This document shows, piece after piece, positions 1-7,814 of a DNA stretch of 42,555 nucleotides. The first letter of the stretch is position 1; each line of letters opens with the position of its first letter. The notes below the pieces were generated by a model, which saw only the letters and a list, made by a program, of their open reading frames with translations, did no database searches and was not told the DNA's origin. The DNA is taken from positions 1 through 42,555 of the forward strand of contig NZ_JAHNZV010000021.1 in assembly GCF_022267535.1 (NCBI RefSeq), given 5' to 3'. The position numbers and the translations under genes were made by a program. This stretch comes from Psychromonas antarctica (GTDB lineage Bacteria; Pseudomonadota; Gammaproteobacteria; Enterobacterales; Psychromonadaceae).

Positions 1-137
1 CCCCCCCCCCAACTCCTGGCAGATGAGAAACAGGCATCTAAAGTGAGTTGGGAATTAAAACCTTTCTGTGACCAAATTATAACTTCCATACAAAACATCT
101 TGTCCTTTCTCTTGTAGTCCCATAATGTAAGTCACGA

Positions 138-149
138 GAAAGCGCTTAC
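138..149. promoter_or_regulatory. LacI-type operator upstream of first GH16
   Basis: GAAAGCGCTTAC, centred on AGCGCT at 141-146, about 70 bp before the GH16 start. It matches the palindrome repeated before the other glucan genes. Site assignment is from repetition in this window; the binding protein (the LacI-family regulator at 22876) is inferred. Confidence 0.75.
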
Positions 150-217
150 ATTTTCGACTTGTGAGCACGCCAAACGACCAATCACAATAAGCAGAGAGCT
201 GAATTAAAGAGGTTACA

Positions 218-1267
218 ATGAAATCAAAGTCCAAAGAATCACAGCCTATACTCCACAAACTAGGCAAATATCGAACCATCCTAGCAGGGGCATCGTTGCT
301 CTGCCTGACAGCTCCGGCTATGGCGGGTTGGGAAGTGCAATGGATTGATAAATTTGACGGTACGGGTGTTAACTGGGATAACTGGACGGCGCAAACACAA
401 GCGAATTATAACAACGAAGTGCAGTGTTATACCGATGATGACAGCTCCGCAGAGAAAAATTATGATGTATCCAACGGCACACTGAAAATAATTGCCCGTA
501 AGCAAAATATCAGCTGTCCCGGCTTAGGTGGGGCTCAAAAAACGTGGACTTCTGGCCGTTTAAACGGCAAGGATAAAAGTGAATTTCTGTATGGCCGCAT
601 CGAATCAAGAATTCGTTTTCAAGAGTTAGCAGGAGGAACTTGGCCAGCATTCTGGATGTTAGAAAATAGAATCCAAGAGCAACCCTATAAAAATGATAAT
701 GATTTCAGCCATTGGCCAAATGCGGGTGCAGGTGAAATTGATATATGGGAATGGTTTTCTAACGAACCAGACACTTATATCACCAACTTTTTTAACACCG
801 AAAGTTGTGCTGGTGAACGTCGTTATAGCTACCCAAACGGTGCTGCTGATGTGCAAAATTGGCATAACTATGCCATGGAGTGGACAAAAGATAAGATCGA
901 TTTTTACATAGATGAAACGCTAGTTGTCTCACAAGATGTCAGCAGCTGTAGCCAATATCAAGAACCGATGTTTGTGCTGCTTAATGTTGCTATGGGTGGA
1001 AACCTTGGCGGAACAATCAATTCCAGCCTTACCACAGCCACCATGGAAGTTGACTATGTTGCACACTGTACTGCAACAAATGCGAATAGCGCAACCTACT
1101 GTAATGAGAGTGGTATCGTTGACAATGTCGTTGACGACACAGTTGATGATGTCGTTGATGATGTCGTAGATAATCAGGTTAGCAGCAGCGGTGGTAGCCT
1201 TGGTGGTAGCCTGCTGTTAGGTTTGTCTATTATCTGCTTATTTAGACGTAAGATAAGTACCCATTAA
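218..1267 (+). CDS. Secreted GH16 endo-beta-1,3-glucanase (laminarinase) with GlyGly-CTERM tail
   Basis: Glycoside hydrolase family 16 enzyme of 349 residues, expected to cut internal beta-1,3 links of laminarin outside the cell. A long signal peptide ends near A36 (APAMA/GW). The catalytic signature GEIDIWEW is seen at 172-179, giving E173 as likely nucleophile and E178 as acid/base, with TWPAFWML just before as usual for laminarinases. The catalytic domain ends near residue 290. It is followed by an acidic low-complexity stretch (repeats of VDDVVDD) and a C-terminal GGSLGGS, hydrophobic helix and FRRK cluster, the layout of the GlyGly-CTERM sorting signal cleaved by rhombosortase after type II secretion. 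An AAAGAGG ribosome site precedes the ATG and a LacI-type operator lies at 138-149. Surface location is inferred; enzyme family is clear. Confidence 0.93.
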   Translation: MKSKSKESQPILHKLGKYRTILAGASLLCLTAPAMAGWEVQWIDKFDGTGVNWDNWTAQTQANYNNEVQCYTDDDSSAEKNYDVSNGTLKIIARKQNISCPGLGGAQKTWTSGRLNGKDKSEFLYGRIESRIRFQELAGGTWPAFWMLENRIQEQPYKNDNDFSHWPNAGAGEIDIWEWFSNEPDTYITNFFNTESCAGERRYSYPNGAADVQNWHNYAMEWTKDKIDFYIDETLVVSQDVSSCSQYQEPMFVLLNVAMGGNLGGTINSSLTTATMEVDYVAHCTATNANSATYCNESGIVDNVVDDTVDDVVDDVVDNQVSSSGGSLGGSLLLGLSIICLFRRKISTH

Positions 1268-1283
1268 CCAACCGATATATAAA

Positions 1284-1319
1284 TACCCAAGCGACCAGCA
1301 TCAACCAATCGCTTGGGTA
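1284..1319. terminator. Stem-loop between convergent GH16 and beta-propeller genes
   Basis: Perfect 11-bp inverted repeat (1284-1294 with 1309-1319) between two convergent genes. The T-rich tail is on the minus-strand side (TTTATAT), so it better fits termination of the minus-strand gene, though it may work for both. Confidence 0.55.
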
Positions 1320-1486
1320 GCATCCTGTAAATAATGCCCCCCACATTGATACCCAATTTTTTATCAGGCCCCAGTACGGAGGGCAGAATAAGACTCTGTA
1401 TGAAAGCCTTTTGAGCGATTAACTGTTCAAATGCTACAACGTAATACTTTTTTGAGCTGCGTCCCCGCAGAGCAGCTAAATTGAAC

Positions 1487-3130
1487 TTACAATTTAGCTA
1501 ATAGCAGTTGTCGATTATCACCTATAACATAAACATTTCCATCGCCAATGAGCGACAAAGTAGCAGTGACTAACCCGTGGGTATTAGGTCGTTTAATGCT
1601 TTCACTGTTAACGACAATTTGTTTTTGATGAGTAGCAAAAGTTAACTCCCCGTAACTGCTATCAACCCAGTGTTTGTCTTTATTGTATGCTCGCACTTCA
1701 TATAACAGTGTCAATGGCTGTGCCGCCACGCCACTGCGGGTGACAATTATATTATCAGCTTGTGCTTGCGCATTAACCTCAACCAATTCAGGCAAAATTC
1801 CCTTTGCTACTTTAATGCGCACGGGGTTAATAGCGACCATGCGTACATTTTCATTATCATTCATGGAAAAAGCGGCAATATAAAAACTGCCGTTGCTATC
1901 CCATGAGTCATAACCGGTAATAAAATCTTCCGATGAAGCACGTTTATCAAGCTCTTCCATATTGGCGAGTTCGAATGAGTCACCGCTGGCAATATCATAC
2001 TCATAAATAGCATTGCGGCTGGCACCCATATCACTCCGACCAATATAAATTTTCTTCTCATCTGCTGATAACTGAAATATCCAAGTTTTGGCTGAGCGGC
2101 TAAAATCAGGACGGCCTAAAAAAGTCCAACTGGCGGTGGCATCAGTAAACAGGTAGATATTGCCCTGATCATCACTGCTATAAAGTTTTTTATGTGTACG
2201 GTCCCATTGGCCCACTTCTATTGCATTCGCACCTTGCAGTGCAAACGCCGGCAATTCACCAAATCCGGACAGCGGATCGTAATACCAGACATGATTAAAA
2301 ACTCTTTCTGGCTCATCTTGATTCCATTGACGGCGCGAAGATCCCCCGGTGATGTACACTCGACCTCGTGAATCAACCCACATAAAACGATTGCTGTAGA
2401 AATAGCCATTCCATGCTGGAGGTCGACCCAAGACGGTAGTTATACCCTGCTCAACATCATATTTGAGCAGTTTGTTTTCGGGCACTGACATGCCGTAGAG
2501 CAGATTATTTTTAGTATCTTTTTGAATAGTCACAATCTGCAGATGCGCTGCGCCAACACCATTTTGTTCACTGGCACTTAAATCAAGTAACTCATTATCA
2601 ACTTTGTCATAGCCGTACCAATGAAATCCGCGTGTAGAAAGATAGCTTGTATTCATACCCGATTTATCAAGTGTGGCCACATAGACACGGCCATTATGGG
2701 CAATCGGGCGAGTATGAAATTTCTCCGCCGACTCACCGACCTGCCAGTTATTTGCAGTTTGTGATGCAGTGCGCGCATCACCCACCCAGCGTAGGGTGTT
2801 ATCACTTTGATGCATACGATATAGCATGGAATTGCTTATATGATCATGGCCCGATATATAAATATCGCCTTCAGCATCAGAGCCAACCGCTAACCAGCAT
2901 TGGTCAGGCCGTTCGCCACCAGGTGCATTCGGCAGCTGCCAAACAGTGACACCATCAATTTTGCCGGCTCTTTCCCTCGCATATGGCACACTTATCACTT
3001 CCGTTAATTGGGGAAGTGGCAAGCCCCCTTCGGGTGGAGTTTTTGATGTGCTGGCACAAGCTATTAAAGTCGCTGTTAAATAAAGTATGGCCAAGCGTCG
3101 CAAGCTTGTTAAATTGAAATAATTTGTCAC
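1487..3130 (-). CDS. Beta-propeller-like lipoprotein of unknown function
   Basis: About 547 residues from a GTG at 3130, chosen because AGGGA lies 8 nt upstream and the product then begins with a compact lipoprotein signal (TLIAC, Cys25). The open frame runs further to 3208 but that extension has no ribosome site and would bury the signal. The mature part shows repeated blade-like strands: GDIYISG, GRVYVAT, GRVYITGG, GNIYLF, KIYIGRSD, GSFYIAAF, followed by a C-terminal beta-rich region. This is the look of a six- or seven-bladed propeller of the SMP-30/NHL/Kelch sort, but no catalytic motif is recognised. It is monocistronic, sits between two glucan genes, and lacks the LacI-type operator. 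A role in sensing or binding polysaccharide at the outer membrane is possible but not shown. Confidence 0.75.
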   Translation of the reverse strand: MTNYFNLTSLRRLAILYLTATLIACASTSKTPPEGGLPLPQLTEVISVPYARERAGKIDGVTVWQLPNAPGGERPDQCWLAVGSDAEGDIYISGHDHISNSMLYRMHQSDNTLRWVGDARTASQTANNWQVGESAEKFHTRPIAHNGRVYVATLDKSGMNTSYLSTRGFHWYGYDKVDNELLDLSASEQNGVGAAHLQIVTIQKDTKNNLLYGMSVPENKLLKYDVEQGITTVLGRPPAWNGYFYSNRFMWVDSRGRVYITGGSSRRQWNQDEPERVFNHVWYYDPLSGFGELPAFALQGANAIEVGQWDRTHKKLYSSDDQGNIYLFTDATASWTFLGRPDFSRSAKTWIFQLSADEKKIYIGRSDMGASRNAIYEYDIASGDSFELANMEELDKRASSEDFITGYDSWDSNGSFYIAAFSMNDNENVRMVAINPVRIKVAKGILPELVEVNAQAQADNIIVTRSGVAAQPLTLLYEVRAYNKDKHWVDSSYGELTFATHQKQIVVNSESIKRPNTHGLVTATLSLIGDGNVYVIGDNRQLLLAKL

Positions 3131-3443
3131 TAACAATTCCCTAAAATAATAGAATGATAAAAATATAACGGCTAGTTTGCATTCTCGATCTTGCTGATTG
3201 ATAAGCAAATTAGCTTTGCCCTACAACTGGACCCAGGCCATTGGGCGTTTGCTTATAGATCGTCCCTGCTGAGAGACTAACCCGCTTTCGCCGCAAACCA
3301 CTTCAAAAATAGGGGGAAACGAGCAAGGCTAATAAGCAATAAAAACGGCCTTAAATCGCACTAGTGGATTTAAAAATCATATTAGTAATCTTCATTATTT
3401 GACAACAGCTTAGCCAGCTAGAAACAAGTATATAGATTAAAAA
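3131..3443. other. Intergenic region, nothing recognised
   Basis: Upstream region of the propeller lipoprotein gene. No gene, RNA or AGCGCT-type operator is seen; it should hold that gene's promoter. Confidence 0.5.
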
Positions 3444-3474
3444 CCGAGCGACTATCAATAGACAATTCGCTCGG
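3444..3474 (-). terminator. Rho-independent terminator of the triple-module lipoprotein gene
   Basis: Stem CCGAGCGA/TCGCTCGG (3444-3451 and 3467-3474) followed on the minus strand by a T5 run, 87 nt beyond the stop at 3561. Confidence 0.8.
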
Positions 3475-3560
3475 CTTTAATTTATTGCTGTAACATACTT
3501 TTTTATAATAAGGTCGATATAAAGCTCAAGCTACCTATGGCTTATTAAAGCTGCGGACAC

Positions 3561-5240
3561 CTATTTTGTAATATTGAAATCAGTGATATAAATATTATCA
3601 CCTGCGGCTCCGCCAATGCCATAAATAGCAATCTGACTAATTTTCGTTAGATTTAAAGGTAAATCAGCCAGATTAAAAGATACATCGGTCCAATTTGAGT
3701 TAACCGTAAGTGGCAGCTTAAGCTCCGCACCAGCCGCTGTAACGAAGTCTATTTCATAACCTGTAAAGTTACCCGCCGCGGCTATTTTAAAATTAACCGT
3801 GTTGTACTTAGTCAAGTCAAGATCGTATGTTAATACGCCACCGTAAATGTCGCCCATCATAGCAAGCACGGCTCCCCATCCAGCGCCTTTGGTTAGTTCC
3901 ATCGCGCTCAAACCGTCATAGACGACATCAGCAGCAAAGCTAGTTCCCGTCGACCAATCATTAATAGTAATATTACCATCATGAACAAAATTATTATCGT
4001 CAACAATGATGTCGACTTGTTCATCAGATGAGCTGATAAATACAAATTTGTCATCAGAGCTGTCTTTAACAACCGTGTTTATAACACCACTATCATAAGC
4101 CACAAAGTCGGTAATATAAATTTTCTGTGAGGCAGGCGTGCCATCTTTATAAACACCAAACAACGCTATTTGACTAACCTTAGAAAGATCCACTCCATAG
4201 CGATCTAAATTAATATCGATTGTATTCCACTCGGCCTGATCTAACAGTGTAAATCCAACTTCTTGAGTTACTTCGTAAGTGCCGGTTTTAGACGCAAGAG
4301 CTAAGGAATATCGTTCAAAATCTCCCTCGGAAGCTATTTTAAATTTGATATTGGTATAGTTAGAAAAATCAACATCATAATTATCTATATTTAAACCATC
4401 CGAAATATCGCCCTGTAGGGCAAGTACAGCGCCCCAACCTGCAACAGCTGATAGCTGCCAGCTTGCCAAATCATGATAAGTTGTAGAAGCAAGCGCCGTT
4501 CCAGTATCCCATTCACCAAAAATAACATTACCAACAGCACTATTGTTATCATCATCGACCACTAAACTGCTGGTGACTTCGGCATCAGATGATTTAAAAA
4601 CAAAGTCGCTTTCTGTATCAGTATCGATAGCAATTGCACTCTCTTTCTCAAGCTGTAAATCCGTAATATATATTTTTGAAACACTAGGCGTACCGCCAAC
4701 ACCCATTACCGCAATATAATCAATTTGTGATAAATTTAATGCGAAATCAGCAAGATTAATGGACTGTTCTTGCCAGGTAGATATTGCATCATTAACTGGC
4801 AATACCACCTCTTTACTCATGCCATTTGCAGAGATGGCAACTTTATATTGACTATAACCTCCTGAAGTCGCAAATTTAAGTTTTATTGTGTTAAATAAAC
4901 TGAAATCACCCACGATACCATCTTGAAATACCAGTACGGTTCCCCAGTTTCCCTGTTCAGCTGTTTTTATAGCAGATGTTACTGTCCAGGCATTCAGCCC
5001 ATCATAAGTAGTTTCACTAATTTGACTCCCCGTATCCCATTCGCCAACAGTGTTACCGGATGAAAAGTCAATATCACTTGTGGCGCCTGAAGATGAGATT
5101 AAAACAAACTCGTCTGCTTTAAATATTGTGTCAGTATTAACCGGATCAGTGTTAACCAGATCGGTATTAGCAGGAACGGTATTAACCGGAGCGGTGTTAA
5201 CCGAATCGCTACCTCCACAACCAGATAAAGCTAACGCCAC
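3561..5240 (-). CDS. Triple-module carbohydrate-binding-type lipoprotein, leader frameshifted
   Basis: The main reading frame codes for 559 residues with no catalytic domain. After a short linker rich in NT(D/A)PV repeats come three homologous beta-sandwich modules of about 150-170 residues, near residues 45-200, 210-385 and 395-559. Each has F(V)(F/L)(I/K)SS at its start, GEWDTG or NDWSTG, GWGAVLA or GNWGTVL, then (N)WT..(I/F)NLADF and a terminal KIYITDF strand. They resemble the galactose-binding-like modules attached to marine beta-glucanases. The only start in frame is a GTG at 5240 that lacks a ribosome site and leaves half a lipoprotein signal (ALALSGCGG). The natural start is the ATG at 5313 with AGAGGA before it, but a 22-bp tandem duplication at 5217-5260 puts it out of frame. 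So the copy as read is broken or switched off. A LacI-type operator lies at 5499-5510. Confidence 0.8.
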   Translation of the reverse strand: MALALSGCGGSDSVNTAPVNTVPANTDLVNTDPVNTDTIFKADEFVLISSSGATSDIDFSSGNTVGEWDTGSQISETTYDGLNAWTVTSAIKTAEQGNWGTVLVFQDGIVGDFSLFNTIKLKFATSGGYSQYKVAISANGMSKEVVLPVNDAISTWQEQSINLADFALNLSQIDYIAVMGVGGTPSVSKIYITDLQLEKESAIAIDTDTESDFVFKSSDAEVTSSLVVDDDNNSAVGNVIFGEWDTGTALASTTYHDLASWQLSAVAGWGAVLALQGDISDGLNIDNYDVDFSNYTNIKFKIASEGDFERYSLALASKTGTYEVTQEVGFTLLDQAEWNTIDINLDRYGVDLSKVSQIALFGVYKDGTPASQKIYITDFVAYDSGVINTVVKDSSDDKFVFISSSDEQVDIIVDDNNFVHDGNITINDWSTGTSFAADVVYDGLSAMELTKGAGWGAVLAMMGDIYGGVLTYDLDLTKYNTVNFKIAAAGNFTGYEIDFVTAAGAELKLPLTVNSNWTDVSFNLADLPLNLTKISQIAIYGIGGAAGDNIYITDFNITK

Positions 5241-5313
5241 AACCAGATAAAGCTAACGCCAAAGCCGTTGCAAGTACGGTATTTGCCAATTTATAACCTT
5301 TAATCACTTTCAT
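5209..5313 (-). pseudogene. Original 5' end (lipoprotein signal) of the triple-module gene, out of frame
   Basis: From the ATG at 5313, preceded by a good AGAGGA ribosome site, translation gives MKVIKGYKLANTV, then a full lipoprotein signal to LSGCG, and after the duplicated 22 bp ends at a TAG at 5209. The same leader, nearly residue for residue, starts the lipoprotein at 10163. Removing one 22-bp copy would join this leader to the 559-residue frame in phase. Confidence 0.85.
5217..5260. repeat. 22-bp perfect tandem duplication causing a frameshift
   Basis: 5217-5238 and 5239-5260 are identical. Because 22 is not a multiple of 3 the second copy shifts the frame directly at the lipobox cysteine. 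The homologous leader at 10163 has a single copy. Confidence 0.95.
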
Positions 5314-5498
5314 TTATTTTCCTCTCTTTTATATCTCAAAAAATTTTCATAACAAACAGGACATATATGTACACAGCAGCATTACGTTCATTTTTTTATC
5401 CATACAGATTTTAATCAGATGATTAACCTGCTTGTTTATTAGCTCATATATGGATTATATAGGTTAAGACTTAAGCAGTAAGTGACCACAACCCAATA

Positions 5499-5512
5499 TG
5501 AAAGCGCTTACA
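5499..5512. promoter_or_regulatory. LacI-type operator upstream of triple-module lipoprotein
   Basis: TGAAAGCGCTTACA with AGCGCT at 5503-5508, about 190 bp before the ATG at 5313. Close match to the other copies. Confidence 0.75.
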
Positions 5513-5655
5513 TGGCTTCGCGAGATCTGTACGTCCGCCTACACTTGGCCTGAAACTGCAATAGAAAGTCATAGATAGGTGGATAGATAAGGAACTGTTT
5601 TGTCATTTGAATTTCAAACTCATTTGATGCAGAAACTGCGGATGTACAAAAAAAA

Positions 5656-5688
5656 GGCCTTGAATCGCTGCATACTGATTCAAAGGCC
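5656..5688 (-). terminator. Terminator of the GH17 lipoprotein gene
   Basis: Inverted repeat GGCCTTGAATC with GATTCAAAGGCC (one bulged base), followed on the minus strand by a T8 run; 40 nt beyond the stop at 5728. Confidence 0.85.
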
Positions 5689-5727
5689 ATTTGGATGCTT
5701 AGATTTAATAAAAGTAACTCACTACTG

Positions 5728-7605
5728 TTATTCTAACCAAGAGATATTTCTCACTTCAATCGTACTTAGTGTAGGAGCACTACCTCCCGACTGATCGTAA
5801 ATATCAGCGATGGTAAAGGGTGAATTAACAACGCTCAAATTTGCACTACTAAAAGCAGAGAAATCACTCAAATTAACAGTATATTTAACAAAGGTGTCAG
5901 TTAGCGTGTAGTCACCAGTATTAAATCTGATCCAGTGGTTTGTGCCGCCGGACGCCGTTGTTTGAAAACCAAGGTAAAATCCAAATGCGGCATTACCTTT
6001 AATTTCAAAGGTCATCTTAGTATAATTGTTTAAATTGCTGGTCTGATCTGCGATACCCACTCCTGCTCCCCAGCCCCAAGATGATGCAATAGCGGGATCG
6101 GTTGCAACAGTTAATACACCTGCGTCATCGACACCAGCCCAAGCATTGGCAGGATTATCCCAACCGTAAGCTGTCGCGCCTTGGTATAATGCGGTGCTTA
6201 AGACAGCAAACTCACCAGTAACAGGCGCTTCAATTACAGGCGCATATTTGGGTGGAAGCACAGTTGCCATTAACGTTTCTAAATCACCCCCGAAACTTTT
6301 AGCAAATACTGAAACGTCACCGCGCGTTAAGCCTAAGTCATTTAATGTTTGAACTTTATCCCATGCAAGATATTTCACGTTACCGGCAATATCAATTAAG
6401 CCAAAATGCTTTTCTGAGTGTGATGCGTTATTAGGATCGCCTTTCCATGGTTCATCAAACGCTTCAAAGAAGAATAAAGAAGCACCAAACTCATTGGTAA
6501 ATGTGCGCATCGCATCATAAAACGCTTTTTGTTTATATTCATCAGCAACCTGAGTACCACCGGCACCAAAATTTTCAGTAGAAACGGTAGACCAGCCAGT
6601 CTCACCAAGATGGATAGGCTTAGCCGCATCTACACTATTAATAAAGTTTTGAGCAACCGTGATTTGCGAAATAGTATGCTTATAAACTCGTACCATAGCC
6701 GCATCAATTTGCTCTTTAACCGTTAACTCTTGTTCTGCAGCCGGTACTTTCCATTCAGCAGAAAAAGCGGGATCATATAACGTATCGTGGTGTGCATAGG
6801 TGTGTAATGAAATATAATCCACAGCATTAATCAATGCTTTCAAATCAACTTGTTCACCGATATTTGCATTTGCGTCATTACCGGCCCAGACAGCATGATT
6901 ATCTGAACTGGTGATCCAAATATTCTGTGTTGCAGGATCCTGCATTTTCCACGTTTGTAAATCATTAACGTGATCAAGAATGATCTTAGGCACAACATGG
7001 TACTCAGCCCAATCCACCATCGCTTCATTACCGACTGCAATCACTTTAACAATCTCAGGATAAGCAAGCGCCAATTCTTTCGCTTTAGCTATTTCACCTG
7101 CATTTTCAGGATTTTCCTGATCATGGACAATAGGAAGGTCAGTCCAAGAATTCAACGCATCGATCCAAACACCTAGCATCACATACATTTCAAAAGAATT
7201 ATCTTCCTCTTCTAGCTGTTTGATAGCTTCAAGTAAATTTTCAGTATTACTCTTACCATCAGCTGGATTTATAAAGCCTTGCGTGTTGTAGGTTCTTAGT
7301 ACCTTAATACCCATAGCAGCTAGAATTTTCATATCTTCTTTTTGCTGTGCAACGGTTGGCACGTTAGCACCTGATTCGCGGGTAGTCGTTCTCCAAGCGC
7401 CATAAGAGATAGCTAAGTAATCAGGATTACCTAGAATCTGTTCGCCTGATTTAGATAGCGGCGCATCTGTGACGATAGCTTGCGGCTGAAGTGTAACGCT
7501 ATCGTCAACGCTATCATCTGTTTTCGTTAAAGGCTCATCACCACATGCAAACATAAATATCGATATGAATGCGACTAAAAATATTTTGTAACTTGTTTTT
7601 TTCAT
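5728..7605 (-). CDS. GH17 beta-1,3-glucanase lipoprotein with C-terminal binding module
   Basis: 625 residues. A lipoprotein signal ends with FMFAC (Cys21). Residues about 55-440 form a family GH17 barrel: VIAVGNEA carries the acid/base E194 and HLGETGWS the nucleophile E335; FEAFDEPWKG, typical of bacterial GH17, follows. Residues about 470-625 form a beta-sandwich (AYGWDNPANAWAGV, TKMTFEIKG, FVKYTVNLSDF, IEVRNISW) of the same general kind as the modules on the neighbouring proteins. The protein should sit in the outer membrane or face the periplasm and act on beta-1,3-glucan or its oligomers; some GH17 bacterial enzymes also transglycosylate. AGGA precedes the ATG. It has its own operator (7745-7758) and terminator, so it is a single-gene unit. 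Confidence 0.92.
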   Translation of the reverse strand: MKKTSYKIFLVAFISIFMFACGDEPLTKTDDSVDDSVTLQPQAIVTDAPLSKSGEQILGNPDYLAISYGAWRTTTRESGANVPTVAQQKEDMKILAAMGIKVLRTYNTQGFINPADGKSNTENLLEAIKQLEEEDNSFEMYVMLGVWIDALNSWTDLPIVHDQENPENAGEIAKAKELALAYPEIVKVIAVGNEAMVDWAEYHVVPKIILDHVNDLQTWKMQDPATQNIWITSSDNHAVWAGNDANANIGEQVDLKALINAVDYISLHTYAHHDTLYDPAFSAEWKVPAAEQELTVKEQIDAAMVRVYKHTISQITVAQNFINSVDAAKPIHLGETGWSTVSTENFGAGGTQVADEYKQKAFYDAMRTFTNEFGASLFFFEAFDEPWKGDPNNASHSEKHFGLIDIAGNVKYLAWDKVQTLNDLGLTRGDVSVFAKSFGGDLETLMATVLPPKYAPVIEAPVTGEFAVLSTALYQGATAYGWDNPANAWAGVDDAGVLTVATDPAIASSWGWGAGVGIADQTSNLNNYTKMTFEIKGNAAFGFYLGFQTTASGGTNHWIRFNTGDYTLTDTFVKYTVNLSDFSAFSSANLSVVNSPFTIADIYDQSGGSAPTLSTIEVRNISWLE

Positions 7606-7744
7606 TGTGATTTTCCTATTTATGACTAGCAGTAAACTTGTCTATTTTGATTCGTTGATTACAAATTCTGGATTGATACTTTTAACTATTTACGCCTGTT
7701 TTAAAACTAGCTTATGAGTACTTATCGATTTTCACAAAAAACAC

Positions 7745-7758
7745 AGAAAGCGCTTTCT
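7745..7758. promoter_or_regulatory. LacI-type operator upstream of GH17 lipoprotein
   Basis: AGAAAGCGCTTTCT, a perfect 14-bp palindrome about 140 bp upstream of the GH17 ATG at 7605. Confidence 0.8.
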
Positions 7759-7771
7759 CTTTTGTTGAAAA

Positions 7772-7791
7772 ACCGGGTCCAGAGACCCGGT
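7772..7791 (-). terminator. Terminator of the multi-module lipoprotein gene
   Basis: Stem ACCGGGTC/GACCCGGT with a 4-nt loop and a T5 tail on the minus strand, 24 nt after the stop at 7815. Confidence 0.9.
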
Positions 7792-7814
7792 GTAATTATC
7801 GTACTATATAGCTT

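Noticed and set aside
1-10. Run of ten C at the left edge
   Set aside because: Could be a contig edge or a natural homopolymer; with no upstream sequence it cannot be interpreted.
3131-3208. Upstream extension of the beta-propeller reading frame
   Set aside because: No ribosome site and it would place 26 extra residues before the lipoprotein signal; the GTG at 3130 has AGGGA upstream.
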